The position numbers were made by a program, and so were the translations under genes. Positions 7,433 to 14,691 of a DNA stretch of 16,742 bases are shown here, in pieces (position 1 is the first letter of the stretch; each line of letters opens with the position of its first letter). The stretch is from JAAXGI01 sp963579625 (GTDB lineage: Bacteria > Gemmatimonadota > Gemmatimonadetes > Longimicrobiales > Gaopeijiaceae). The stretch covers positions 1 to 16,742 of the forward strand of contig CAUZHN010000048.1 in NCBI GenBank assembly GCA_963579625.1, written 5' to 3'. The notes below the pieces were generated by a model. It was given only the letters and a program-made list of their open reading frames with translations. It had not been told where the DNA came from and did not search any database.

Positions 7433-8440
7433 TTACGCCACGGCGACGAAGTCTCGGCCCTCTTCCCACCCGAAACCGAGGAGTGTACTACGAATCTCAT
7501 CTCGTGCGCCCGGTTTTCCAACTGCTGCAAGGATGAGTGATTCGCGAAGTCGATAGGCTGCCTTAGGCGATAGAACCGGCACACCGTGAATCTCCTGTCC
7601 GAGCTTTCTCGGGTCCAGGTCTACGAACGCACGAACTGGTATCCCTCGGCTCAATGCGGCCCTTGCGAATGCCTTCCCCAGGGGCCCGGATCCCCAAACT
7701 ACGATACCGTTACGATCACGAAGGAGCGTCTGCGAAAGGAACTGGAGCTTAATCTCTCGAAAAGCGCTGGGCTCATATCGAGGATGGGTCCGGGAAAGCC
7801 GACCTGCGTCTTCCCTCCAGTGGTGTAGGATCTCTGGAACCACTCCAAGTTTGAGGCCTGCGGACCAAAAGCGAAGGACTAGATCATAGTCCTCGGGCCA
7901 CCCGCAATCTCGGTATCCACCGATTCCCTCAATCGCTCTCGTCCTCATCGCAAAGGAGGGATGTGCCAGGGGGCACTCGATCCAAAGATTTCGGTTTAGG
8001 TCTTCCGGTGTTCGGAGTGAGTTGAGCCAAGCCTCGTACCTTCGGGCTCCCTTCCGGACCTTTGCCCTCGGAAAATACCGCACATGCGTCCCGCAGAGAG
8101 CGAATTTCGGATTCTCCTCGAGGAAGGATACCTGCTTTCGGAGGCGGTCGCGATCCGCCCGGTCATCTGCATCCATTCGTGCAAGTAATGGTGCCTGACA
8201 ATGCCTGCGGCCTGCCTCCAACGCGGGCACGATTCCCTTCCGAGGCCTCGAGACGACCCGGATGCGCCAATCCTCCGAAGCATGTCGGTGGAGGATCTGC
8301 AGCGATTGGTCTTTCGAGCCATCATCGACCGCTATCATCTCCCATGATTCCAGTGACTGAGCACGAATCGACTGAACTGCTTCGTCCAGGGTCACAGCGG
8401 CATCCCGCACAGGAAGCAGGATAGAGATCGTGGGCCTCAA
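7433..8440 (-). CDS. Family 2 glycosyltransferase with C-terminal Rossmann-like domain
   Basis: 335 aa. Residues 1-220 are a GT-A fold glycosyltransferase: ISILLPVRDAAVTLDEAVQSI at the start, VDDGSKD (38-44), the metal-binding MDADD (89-93, DxD at 90-92) and a likely catalytic WPEDYDL (181-187). Family members transfer a sugar from a nucleotide-sugar to polysaccharide, lipid or protein acceptors; the acceptor here is unknown. Residues 245-335 form a second domain opening IVVWGSGPLGKAFARAALSRG (GxGxxG at 250-255) followed by AFVDLDPRKLG and HGVPVLSP. This resembles the nucleotide-binding N-terminal domain of PglD-type sugar acetyltransferases. The start is TTG, since no ATG fits, and its ribosome binding site is weak. 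No membrane segment is evident, so it probably acts on the cytoplasmic side. It follows lgt in the same direction, and its stop abuts the tRNA-Arg remnant. Confidence 0.88.
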   Translation of the reverse strand: MRPTISILLPVRDAAVTLDEAVQSIRAQSLESWEMIAVDDGSKDQSLQILHRHASEDWRIRVVSRPRKGIVPALEAGRRHCQAPLLARMDADDRADRDRLRKQVSFLEENPKFALCGTHVRYFPRAKVRKGARRYEAWLNSLRTPEDLNRNLWIECPLAHPSFAMRTRAIEGIGGYRDCGWPEDYDLVLRFWSAGLKLGVVPEILHHWREDAGRLSRTHPRYEPSAFREIKLQFLSQTLLRDRNGIVVWGSGPLGKAFARAALSRGIPVRAFVDLDPRKLGQEIHGVPVLSPKAAYRLRESLILAAVGKPGARDEIRSTLLGFGWEEGRDFVAVA

Positions 8441-8500
8441 GTTAATCTGACCGGATCGGTGGCTTGTACCTGACTTGATGAGGTTGGGTCGTTTCGGTTC

Positions 8501-8526
8501 CCAGGAGGCGGCTCCTTCCCTCCTGG
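8501..8526 (-). other. Stem-loop between lgt and the glycosyltransferase gene
   Basis: A perfect 8-bp inverted repeat (CCAGGAGG with CCTCCTGG) around a 10-base loop lies just downstream of the lgt stop. There is no T-tract on the minus strand, so it could attenuate or stabilise the lgt transcript rather than end it. Confidence 0.3.
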
Positions 8527-8548
8527 TTGGGGTTTGTGCTTCTGTGAA

Positions 8549-9364
8549 TCACCCAGTCTCTGCGCCCGCGCGTCCACGTGTGGCTGCAAGTACCAAGAGC
8601 ATGGAGACTCCAAGTATGCCCATCAAAGCGGAGAAGATTTGAGAGAGCGTCAGGTTCCCCCAGACAGAGGCCTCGTTTCGCAGGTACATGAGTCCAAACC
8701 GAATCCAGCCATAGAGAGCCACGAAGCTCCAGGCGATGACCCCGCGGGGGGGACTTAGCCGTGAACGGACTGCGAACAAGAACCCTGCAATACCTAGATT
8801 CTTGGCCGACTCGTAAAGTTGGGTTGGGTGACGGCATCCATCGGGAGGCTGCGCCATATATTCATTCTGCGAGTAGTCTACACAGAATGGTCCGTCGTAT
8901 GGTGTGCCGTACATCTCAGCATTGATGAAGTTGGCGATCCGTCCGAGGCTGAGAGCGAGCGCGACGGGAATCGCGATCCGATCCAATAGATCGTAGATGC
9001 GGAAATCGTGCCGGTGAGAGAACCACACGACCGCGAGAAGAACACCCACAAGTCCCCCATGGAATGCAAGTCCCCCCCTCCATACCGCAATCCACGCTAT
9101 CGGATCGATGCCGTACCGGTTGAACTCGAAGACAAACACGTGAAAAAACCGTGCTCCTATCAGAGCGCAAATGATGGCACTGAGAACGAAATTCTCCGCA
9201 CTCTCATCCGTGAGGTTATCGATATGCTTCTCGCGACCGGCTTTTCGGAGGGAGAGGTAGACGAAGAGCATTCCCAGCATGTAGGGGAAGGAATACCAGC
9301 GGATCCCGAACCCCTCGGTGAACTGAACGAGGAAGGGATCGATGTTATGGACGATGGGATTCAA
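8549..9364 (-). CDS. lgt: Phosphatidylglycerol-prolipoprotein diacylglyceryl transferase
   Basis: 271 aa, full length for Lgt. The enzyme moves diacylglycerol from phosphatidylglycerol onto the lipobox cysteine of prolipoproteins in the inner membrane, the first step of lipoprotein maturation. Seven or so hydrophobic segments are visible. Conserved motifs are IRWYSFPYMLG (21-31), WRGGLAFHGGLVG (95-107, His102), the Lgt signature LGRIANFINAEMYG (140-153, Arg142 and Asn145), RHPTQLYES (178-186) and the C-terminal YGWIRFGLMYLR (218-229). The only well-placed start is a TTG at 9362-9364 with a poor ribosome binding site. It overlaps the stop of a meaningless upstream frame. The order zinc-ribbon, lgt, glycosyltransferase on the minus strand could be one transcript, but the gaps are about 250 and 108 bp. 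Confidence 0.96.
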   Translation of the reverse strand: MNPIVHNIDPFLVQFTEGFGIRWYSFPYMLGMLFVYLSLRKAGREKHIDNLTDESAENFVLSAIICALIGARFFHVFVFEFNRYGIDPIAWIAVWRGGLAFHGGLVGVLLAVVWFSHRHDFRIYDLLDRIAIPVALALSLGRIANFINAEMYGTPYDGPFCVDYSQNEYMAQPPDGCRHPTQLYESAKNLGIAGFLFAVRSRLSPPRGVIAWSFVALYGWIRFGLMYLRNEASVWGNLTLSQIFSALMGILGVSMLLVLAATRGRAGAETG

Positions 9365-9611
9365 AGGTCTTGAGGTGAGAGAAGACGAGTTGGCGGTAGA
9401 TCGATTCCAGCTGCCTTACTAAACACCGACGGCCATAATAGCTCATGGAATCTATCGCTTCTCGGTCGTGTCGTCTGGGAGTGGCATCTTTGCCATCCTG
9501 AGGATCCCGTCGCAGAGAAGGTATTGCGGCTCAACAGATCCAAGATTGAGAGAGGTAGTATGAGCGTGGAGGTGGTCGCCTGGTTTTCATAGTGAATGGG
9601 TCATGCATCGC

Positions 9612-9869
9612 TTATGCCCCCGCCGCACCGGCTCTCTTCCTGCCGTGGTCGGTCGGTTTCCCGCGCTGCTCATCCAGTACCACGCTCCGTCCGCAATCGC
9701 TACACATCCACCAGGTTCGGCTTCGCACATAGCTCACCCCTGAGCTCTGGGGAACGTGGGAGGAACTGAGCGGATGGTTGCAGCGAGGACAAATCAGCGC
9801 CAGGCCGTCGTGGGCAGACGCTTTCAGATGTGTCAACTCCTCGCGCGAATAGACTCGACCTTCGTCCAC
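9612..9869 (-). CDS. Small zinc-ribbon protein
   Basis: 85 aa with a GTG start. Two CxxC knuckles (CPRC, 27-30; CSDC, 56-59) are spaced 25 residues apart, with hydrophobic and aromatic residues before each (LALI and RTWWM), as in a zinc ribbon. The second knuckle is followed by GRSVVLDE. The C-terminal 17 residues are basic and low in complexity. A single structural zinc and a nucleic-acid or protein-binding role are likely but not shown. I do not recognise a named family. The cysteine pattern is not expected in a chance frame, which is the main reason to accept it. Its ribosome binding site is weak. It precedes lgt by about 250 bp. Confidence 0.65.
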   Translation of the reverse strand: MDEGRVYSREELTHLKASAHDGLALICPRCNHPLSSSHVPQSSGVSYVRSRTWWMCSDCGRSVVLDEQRGKPTDHGRKRAGAAGA

Positions 9870-10334
9870 CGGGTCGCCGTTTCAGGATGAAGAATTTCCG
9901 ATCTGTCCCAAATTGTTCTCTGTCCGCACTCTTACTGTCAAGCTGGCCGGATGGGACGCACAGTCGGACGCGGCGTATCACGATCCTAAATCCTTGTCGG
10001 TATTAGCATTGAGGAGATTGTAGAGGTGTTCGATATCCAACGTGACTTGGTGGTACACCCCCAATGACTTCAAACGTTTGCCCTCAGGTCTCCAAAAACC
10101 CAGTATTCAAGCGGGTTTTCTCGGGGTCATGTCTCTTGACGGTTGTCCGGGTGCCACTTACCGTTTATTTAGCCTCCGACTGAGTTCCTGATTTCCCGCC
10201 CTTAAGCATCTGAGGAGTCGACGGCATCTCAGCGGTCGTTCCCCTTGATTCTAGGGGCAGTTGAACTCAGCGGCTCCTTTGAGCGGTCGGAGACCACTGA
10301 GTCCACATACCATCTTGCATGAGGAGTGACCTTG
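9870..10334. other. Intergenic region upstream of the HU gene
   Basis: About 465 bp without a defensible gene between the divergent zinc-ribbon and HU genes. It holds a weak hairpin (10095-10101 with 10113-10119, AAAACCC/GGGTTTT, terminator-like in both directions) and two copies of AGCGGTCG in the last 110 bp before HU. It probably contains the HU promoter, but I cannot pick a convincing -35/-10 pair. Confidence 0.4.
10095..10119. terminator. Weak bidirectional terminator-like hairpin
   Basis: A 7-bp stem AAAACCC/GGGTTTT with an 11-base loop ends in a T-run on both strands. The GC part is only 3 bp, so terminator strength is doubtful. If real, it would isolate the HU gene from upstream transcription or end a small RNA. 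Confidence 0.3.
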
Positions 10335-10616
10335 ATGAACAAATCCGACCTCGTGGACGCACTCGCGAACGCTACTGGAGGGACAAAGGCCGATGCGGGA
10401 GCTGCTGTTGACGCATTATTCGGAGCTGGCGGCGTGATTGCCGGGGCACTCAGCAGTGGACAGAGGGTGCAGATCACCGGCTTTGGAACGTTCGAGACGA
10501 AGCATCGTAAGGAGCGCACGGGGCGGAATCCCCGCACGGGACAGACGATCCGGATTGCAGCCACAAAGACACCGGGATTTCGGGCCGGAAAGGGTCTGAA
10601 GGATGCGGTGAAGTAG
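10335..10616 (+). CDS. HU family DNA-binding protein
   Basis: 93 aa from the ATG at 10335, which has GGAG (10323-10326) 8 nt upstream. The in-frame GTG at 10326 overlaps that ribosome binding site and is unlikely. The HU/IHF fold is complete: helices with NKSDLVDALA and AGAAVDALFGAGGVIAGAL, the hallmark ITGFGTFETKHRKERTGRNPRTG (47-69) forming the beta saddle and DNA-binding arm with the tip proline in RNPRTG, and TPGFRAGKGLKDAVK at the C terminus. HU binds and bends DNA non-specifically as a dimer and organises the nucleoid. The gene is monocistronic, with a strong hairpin 38 bp after the stop. Confidence 0.96.
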   Translation: MNKSDLVDALANATGGTKADAGAAVDALFGAGGVIAGALSSGQRVQITGFGTFETKHRKERTGRNPRTGQTIRIAATKTPGFRAGKGLKDAVK

Positions 10617-10654
10617 ACCTGCGGATGCCGGTTGCTCCCTCATCATGAGGGCTG

Positions 10655-10702
10655 GGGAGAAGGCGGTGCGCTATACCCGTAGGGGAGGCGCCGCCTTCTC
10701 CC
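10655..10702 (+). terminator. Hairpin terminator for the HU gene, abutting the convergent helicase-like gene
   Basis: A 15-bp stem with one G-U pair (10655-10669 with 10688-10702) and an 18-base loop is followed on the plus strand by TTATTTG. It begins directly at the end of the opposing gene's stop codon (10703-10705), so it may also end that transcript, although no T-run follows on the minus strand. A small second hairpin (CCCTCATCATGAGGG) lies just before it. Confidence 0.6.
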
Positions 10703-12316
10703 TTATTTGCGTTTACCGCCACTATCTCTTCGGACTGTCTTTTTCCGAAGAGAAGACTTTCTCTGAGTCCGCGTGTCTCCACGGTCGTAGTCAACACGAA
10801 TGCTGCGGCTGCGCATTGAAGTTCCATTCAAGGAGCGGATCACCAGCTCCGCGATAGAGTCATGAACCTCGACTCGTGAGAAGCTCTCCTTCACGTCGAT
10901 TCGCCCGACCTGACTTCCTTCGATTCCGGCTTCTCCTGTAATCGCTCCCAGAAGGTCTCCCGCAGCTATGCCATCGCGTCGCCCAACGCTCAAAAAGAGC
11001 CGAGCCCAAGCGGGAGGACGCGTCGCTGGGGATATGCCGCCTGGCTGCTCTGGAGAAGCGGATCCTTTTAGCACAGGTTGGTTGTGGGCACGACTGTTTG
11101 TTCGGAGAAGGGCCGCAAGAGCAGCGGCGACCTCGGCGGCACCCCGCCGCCGGATAAGAGGCTCCAGGAGTGCCAGGTAGGGCACCAGATCCTCCTCCTC
11201 CAAAGCGGCTTCCAGCTGCGCGATGAAGCGTGACGCACCATCACCGGACTGCAACGCGGAGACCCATGGCTTGAGGGTGTACCCGGCCTCGCGTGCCGCT
11301 CGTCTGAAATGCGGGAGTTCGTGGGGACAGACTGTCACGATATTCTTGCCGAGGACTCCGTGTCGGTGATGTAACTCATCCGCATCTGCAGGGATATCTG
11401 CGGAGACCGTTGCGACATTCGAAACTGTTTTCGCCAGCTCTGAGAGAGCAGTGCGCGCCTCCAACGGGTCGACTCCGAGCCAGACACTAGTCTGAGGGTC
11501 TCCCGGACGGCCTACGCTGAATCCATGGAGAGCGAGCAGGTCCCCCAGGTCCGCGGCTCTATCCTCCGACCTAGAGAAAATCAAAATGTGTGTGCACTCC
11601 TGATCTAAGAGCTTCGACACAACCAGTGGCAGCGCCAGCTCGATGTCATTCTCGACAGTGTAGACCTGGATTGTTCCCCGGTGGGCCGGAGTCTCGGGGT
11701 TACGGTCCCCAGCTGCTTCTGGTGGAAGAAAGACTCCCCGCCGGAGATGCTCTCCCACCCATCGCCGCACGGCCGGAGTCAATCGGTCGCTTAGCACCAT
11801 GATCTGGAGCTTCTCTTTCGTGAGTGCTTGAAGAGCAGTGCTCAACGATTCCTCCTCTGCGTCCTCCAACAAAAATGCGGCCCCATCGAGGACCAGACTC
11901 GTCACCTGGTCGGTCTTAACGCTCGACGAACTGATCGCCTGGTATAGATCGTCCAGGGTAGAGAACAGAATATCCGATTGTTCGGGTTGTGCCCACGGGA
12001 CTCCCAGTGCGCCGATATGGTGGCCCGTGTGGAGGGCAAGTCTGGCGAGCGAAAGGGCGAGGAAGCGAGCCCTCTCCCTTTCCGGGGTAAGAACGATGGC
12101 AGTCGGCTGACCGCCCTCGGGTTGGATCCGATGCAAGAGGGAAACTCCGTAGGCGACTAGGAGGCCAGCTCCTGGGGCTGCCTGGAGAACGGCCGAGGTG
12201 CCACGTTGAAGCACCGGGATCGTTAGTTCTTGAAGAGCGGTCGGTGTCTCAATGCCCTCGAAGGCCAGCGCCTCAACCAGGTGCGGGGCTACGCCTAATT
12301 CCTCAAACGAGCTCAT
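10703..12316 (-). CDS. DEAD-box helicase-like protein with degenerate ATPase motifs and intact DbpA-type RNA-binding domain
   Basis: 537 aa from the ATG at 12314-12316, where DEAD-box similarity begins. The open frame extends to 12421, but that part overlaps the upstream gene. The Q-motif region is good (FEELGVAPHLVEAL, GIETPTALQ with Gln29). Other signatures are eroded: QAAPGAGLL (45-53) replaces AxTGxGKT, so the P-loop lysine is missing; DGAA (144-147) replaces DEAD; SDR (176-178) replaces SAT; and HHRHGVLGKN replaces HRxGRxxR. The domain-2 fold is still recognisable (THILIFSRSEDRAADLGDLLALHGF). Residues 438-513 form a well-kept DbpA/CsdA RNA-binding domain (LFLSVGRRDGIAAGDLLGAI, IGRID-like VGRIDV, FSRVEV), followed by a basic tail. 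This suggests an RNA-binding protein, perhaps acting in ribosome assembly or cold response, that cannot hydrolyse ATP. Its start lies inside the end of the 111-aa gene, so translation is probably coupled. Confidence 0.85.
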   Translation of the reverse strand: MSSFEELGVAPHLVEALAFEGIETPTALQELTIPVLQRGTSAVLQAAPGAGLLVAYGVSLLHRIQPEGGQPTAIVLTPERERARFLALSLARLALHTGHHIGALGVPWAQPEQSDILFSTLDDLYQAISSSSVKTDQVTSLVLDGAAFLLEDAEEESLSTALQALTKEKLQIMVLSDRLTPAVRRWVGEHLRRGVFLPPEAAGDRNPETPAHRGTIQVYTVENDIELALPLVVSKLLDQECTHILIFSRSEDRAADLGDLLALHGFSVGRPGDPQTSVWLGVDPLEARTALSELAKTVSNVATVSADIPADADELHHRHGVLGKNIVTVCPHELPHFRRAAREAGYTLKPWVSALQSGDGASRFIAQLEAALEEEDLVPYLALLEPLIRRRGAAEVAAALAALLRTNSRAHNQPVLKGSASPEQPGGISPATRPPAWARLFLSVGRRDGIAAGDLLGAITGEAGIEGSQVGRIDVKESFSRVEVHDSIAELVIRSLNGTSMRSRSIRVDYDRGDTRTQRKSSLRKKTVRRDSGGKRK

Positions 12317-12638
12317 TTGAAGTTCTGGTTCGAGTCGTAGTTGGATCGCCTGAACCGGGACCGCCAAGGTCTCCAACCTCGTACGGGAGGCGGTTGAGGA
12401 ACGTCTGAATTTCGTAGTCAAGACGCGATGTCCGTAAGCGGTCCGTCTCCGCGCCGACCTCGGTATAAAGCGAGTGACAGTGGGCTGAGAGGGTTACTGT
12501 GCCTTCATCCCCCGTGTAAGTCGCAGTGTGTCCCGACCCCTTCGATCGCGAAAGCCCTATGCGGGCCGGAAGAATCTCGGAGGCTTGGTCTAAAACCTCA
12601 GCTGGGGAGAGAACCGTCTTTCTTATGTACCCGGCCAT
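12303..12638 (-). CDS. Hypothetical 111-aa protein between the FrnE-like and helicase-like genes
   Basis: 111 aa, family not recognised. The ATG at 12636-12638 overlaps the end of the FrnE-like gene by 16 nt. The stop at 12303 lies 14 nt past the helicase-like ATG, so all three genes interlock. The N terminus reads as a helix (LSPAEVLDQASEIL). A beta-rich middle (HTATYTGDEGTVTLSAHCHSLYTEV) is followed by a long helix (TDRLRTSRLDYEIQTFLNRLPYEVG), and a disordered Gly/Pro/Thr-rich tail overlaps the next gene's start. This order of helix, sheet and helix looks like a small folded domain rather than a chance frame. There is no signal peptide or membrane segment. It may act with the helicase-like protein, which is inference from the overlaps alone. 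Confidence 0.65.
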   Translation of the reverse strand: MAGYIRKTVLSPAEVLDQASEILPARIGLSRSKGSGHTATYTGDEGTVTLSAHCHSLYTEVGAETDRLRTSRLDYEIQTFLNRLPYEVGDLGGPGSGDPTTTRTRTSNELV

Positions 12639-13276
12639 GTTCGTTGTGTCTCACCTTTTGGGGGCTGTGCACCCGCACTCAGCTCCGCACCTGAAAGGTC
12701 CGCCAGGAACGCCCTGAAGGACCTCGGGCTGCGGAAGCCCTGAAACTTGCGGTGAGGGACATCGAGGGTCGGCACCCCGCGAATCCCACTGGCAAGCACA
12801 GTTCGTCTATTTGCCTCCACCCTGGACCGGAATTGATCGATGCCCAGAACCGTTCGGGTCTCGGCCATGTCCAGACCGTGTTCGGCCCCAATCGCGACTA
12901 GGACATCAATGCGACCAATGTCACGTGCTCCTGTGAAATGGGCCTCGAAGAGTGCCGCGTGTACGGGATCGAAGCAACCCTCTTCCCGCGCGTGAAACGC
13001 CAGCTCGTGAGCCTTCCGAGTCCAAGGGATGCGGGTGGGTATTAAGAACGGCACCTTTTCACAGCGCGCATGATCTTTGATTTCTCGAGTCATCTCTGAC
13101 CAGCCCGAGTCCACGGGATCAGGAGGTGGGGTGGGTGGTGTCCGAAGCTCGAGGGGTCTCCAACTCACCAAAATGGCTTCGTCAACCTGGTCGATCCAGC
13201 GGGCAAGGAGTCTGCTTGCCAAGTAAGAGCCCGGGTCGATGTAATCGAAGGCGAATTGGATCTCGATTTGTCTCAT
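12623..13276 (-). CDS. FrnE/HCCA-isomerase-type DsbA-fold protein lacking CxxC
   Basis: 217 aa with a thioredoxin-like DsbA fold. The N-terminal strand FAFDYIDPGSYLASRLL (8-24) has DPGS where oxidoreductases of this family carry CPWC, so it cannot be a dithiol oxidase. The sequence is closer to the SPYSYLA type seen in 2-hydroxychromene-2-carboxylate isomerases. The cis-proline loop GIRGVPTL (164-171, Pro169) is kept. The helical insert (TRKAHELAFHAREEG, then ALFEAHFTGARDIGRIDVLVAIGAEHGLD) is typical of FrnE. No signal peptide is present, so it is cytoplasmic. Possible roles are a glutathione-dependent isomerase or a chaperone-like member; substrate unknown. It is the first gene of an interlocked operon with the 111-aa protein and the helicase-like gene. 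It is divergent from the aminotransferase gene, with about 200 bp between them. Confidence 0.82.
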   Translation of the reverse strand: MRQIEIQFAFDYIDPGSYLASRLLARWIDQVDEAILVSWRPLELRTPPTPPPDPVDSGWSEMTREIKDHARCEKVPFLIPTRIPWTRKAHELAFHAREEGCFDPVHAALFEAHFTGARDIGRIDVLVAIGAEHGLDMAETRTVLGIDQFRSRVEANRRTVLASGIRGVPTLDVPHRKFQGFRSPRSFRAFLADLSGAELSAGAQPPKGETQRTWPGT

Positions 13277-13479
13277 AATTGCGTTGCCTGGACCGTTAGC
13301 AGCACGGAAGGTTCCTGGGCTGCTCCCTTGTTCGTCACTGTCTGGCTGCTGCTCCCACCGGTTGCTCGTATTCGGGGAGGATTTGATATTCCGAAACTCA
13401 CTATCGTAGGCCCACTCCTCTCGTCTCCCATGCTGCTCGATCGGGATCCGAGATCTACCCGCTAATTGCCCATACGTCC

Positions 13480-14667
13480 ATGACCTACAGCAAAAACATC
13501 TCCAGGCTTAAGCCGTCGGCTACCATGGCGGTCAGTTCACTTGCGAAGAGACTAATGGCAGAGGGGCGGGACATCATCAATCTTAGCGCGGGCGAGCCCG
13601 ACTTCGACACTCCCGATTGGATTGTGGACGCGGCGATTGAAGGAATCCGGGCCGGCCAGACCCGGTACACACCGGCAGCGGGTCTTCCCGAGCTGAGAAG
13701 TGCCGTGGCCGGGCGTGTCCAAGCGATGTCCGGTCCGGGTTGGGAATTCAAGGCGGAGAACGTTGTGATCACTGCGGGAGCGAAGCAGTCCCTTTTCAAC
13801 GCTTGCTTCGCGCTGTTTGGCCCTGGAGACGAAGTTTTGGTCGCGGGGCCATACTGGACGAGTTATCCGGAGATCATTGGACTTGCGGGAGCCGAGCCAG
13901 TTTTCGTTACAGGTCCCGAAGAACGCGATTTCCGACTGTCGCGGGACAACCTGGAGATCTCGCGGACACGGCGAACAAAGGGACTCATCATCTGTTCGCC
14001 ATCGAATCCCACGGGCACCGTGTATTCTCTTGAGGAGCTGAGGACTGTTACCCGCTGGGCCAAGGAGCACGGTATTTGTCTGATCAGCGACGAAATCTAT
14101 AGACAAATCTGCTTCTTGGACGAGAGTCCGATTGCTCCCGGAGTCCTGGATCTGGTCCCGGACGACGTGGGTCACTTTGTTGTCGTGGATGGGGTGTCGA
14201 AGACATTCGCGATGACCGGATGGCGGATCGGTTATATGATGACGGACAGTGGGTTGGCCTCGAAAGTTGGGGCGCTCCAGAGCCAGACGACGTCCAACGC
14301 GGCGACACCTTCGCAAGTGGCAGCTTTGGCCGCACTTACCGAATCCGAGAAGGCGGAAACGGCTGTTGCCGAGATGGTTGATGCGTTTCGTCGTCGCCGC
14401 AACCTCGTCGTCCAACTCGTCCAGGAAAAGCTTCCACATTTCTCATTCGTGCGGCCAGAGGGCGCTTTTTATCTCTTTCTGCGGGTGGATGCTGAGTATG
14501 GCAAGGAGGTATCAAACTCAGGGGACTGGTGTTCCCGTGTCTTGGAAGAGAGGGGTGTCGCGCTGGTTCCGGGAGCCGCCTTCGGCGATGATCGTTTCGT
14601 ACGGCTGAGTTTCGCGACCTCGGATGACCTTCTGGAGGAGGCTATCGAGCGGCTCGCCTCGAAATGA
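13480..14667 (+). CDS. Class I/II pyridoxal-phosphate aminotransferase, aspartate aminotransferase type
   Basis: 395 aa, normal for fold-type I subgroup I-beta enzymes (Thermus-type AspAT). Recognisable are INLSAGEPDFDTP (33-45), RYTPAAGLPELR (62-73), VITAGAKQSLFNA (96-108), PYWTSYPE (124-131), SPSNPTG (173-179, Asn176), SDEIYRQICF (203-212, Asp204 and Tyr207), the PLP lysine in DGVSKTFAMTGWRIGYM (237-253, Lys241, Arg249) and the substrate-carboxylate Arg in FVRLSFATS near the C terminus. It most likely transfers the amino group between aspartate and 2-oxoglutarate, but family members also act on aromatic amino acids or prephenate, so the substrate is open. The ATG at 13480 has no strong ribosome binding site. 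It converges on the kinase gene, with only 24 bp between stop codons. Confidence 0.95.
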   Translation: MTYSKNISRLKPSATMAVSSLAKRLMAEGRDIINLSAGEPDFDTPDWIVDAAIEGIRAGQTRYTPAAGLPELRSAVAGRVQAMSGPGWEFKAENVVITAGAKQSLFNACFALFGPGDEVLVAGPYWTSYPEIIGLAGAEPVFVTGPEERDFRLSRDNLEISRTRRTKGLIICSPSNPTGTVYSLEELRTVTRWAKEHGICLISDEIYRQICFLDESPIAPGVLDLVPDDVGHFVVVDGVSKTFAMTGWRIGYMMTDSGLASKVGALQSQTTSNAATPSQVAALAALTESEKAETAVAEMVDAFRRRRNLVVQLVQEKLPHFSFVRPEGAFYLFLRVDAEYGKEVSNSGDWCSRVLEERGVALVPGAAFGDDRFVRLSFATSDDLLEEAIERLASK

Positions 14668-14691
14668 GCACGGATCAAGGCGGAGTTCTCC

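Noticed and set aside
9361..9543. 60-codon minus-strand frame ending over the lgt TTG start
   Set aside because: TTG start, no ribosome site, no conserved-looking sequence; most likely a chance frame upstream of lgt.
12317..12421. N-terminal extension of the helicase-like frame
   Set aside because: It overlaps the 111-aa gene and has no DEAD-box similarity; the Q-motif region starts right after the ATG at 12316.
13552..14439. 295-codon minus-strand frame opposite the aminotransferase
   Set aside because: It is a shadow of the aminotransferase gene, which carries all family motifs on the plus strand.
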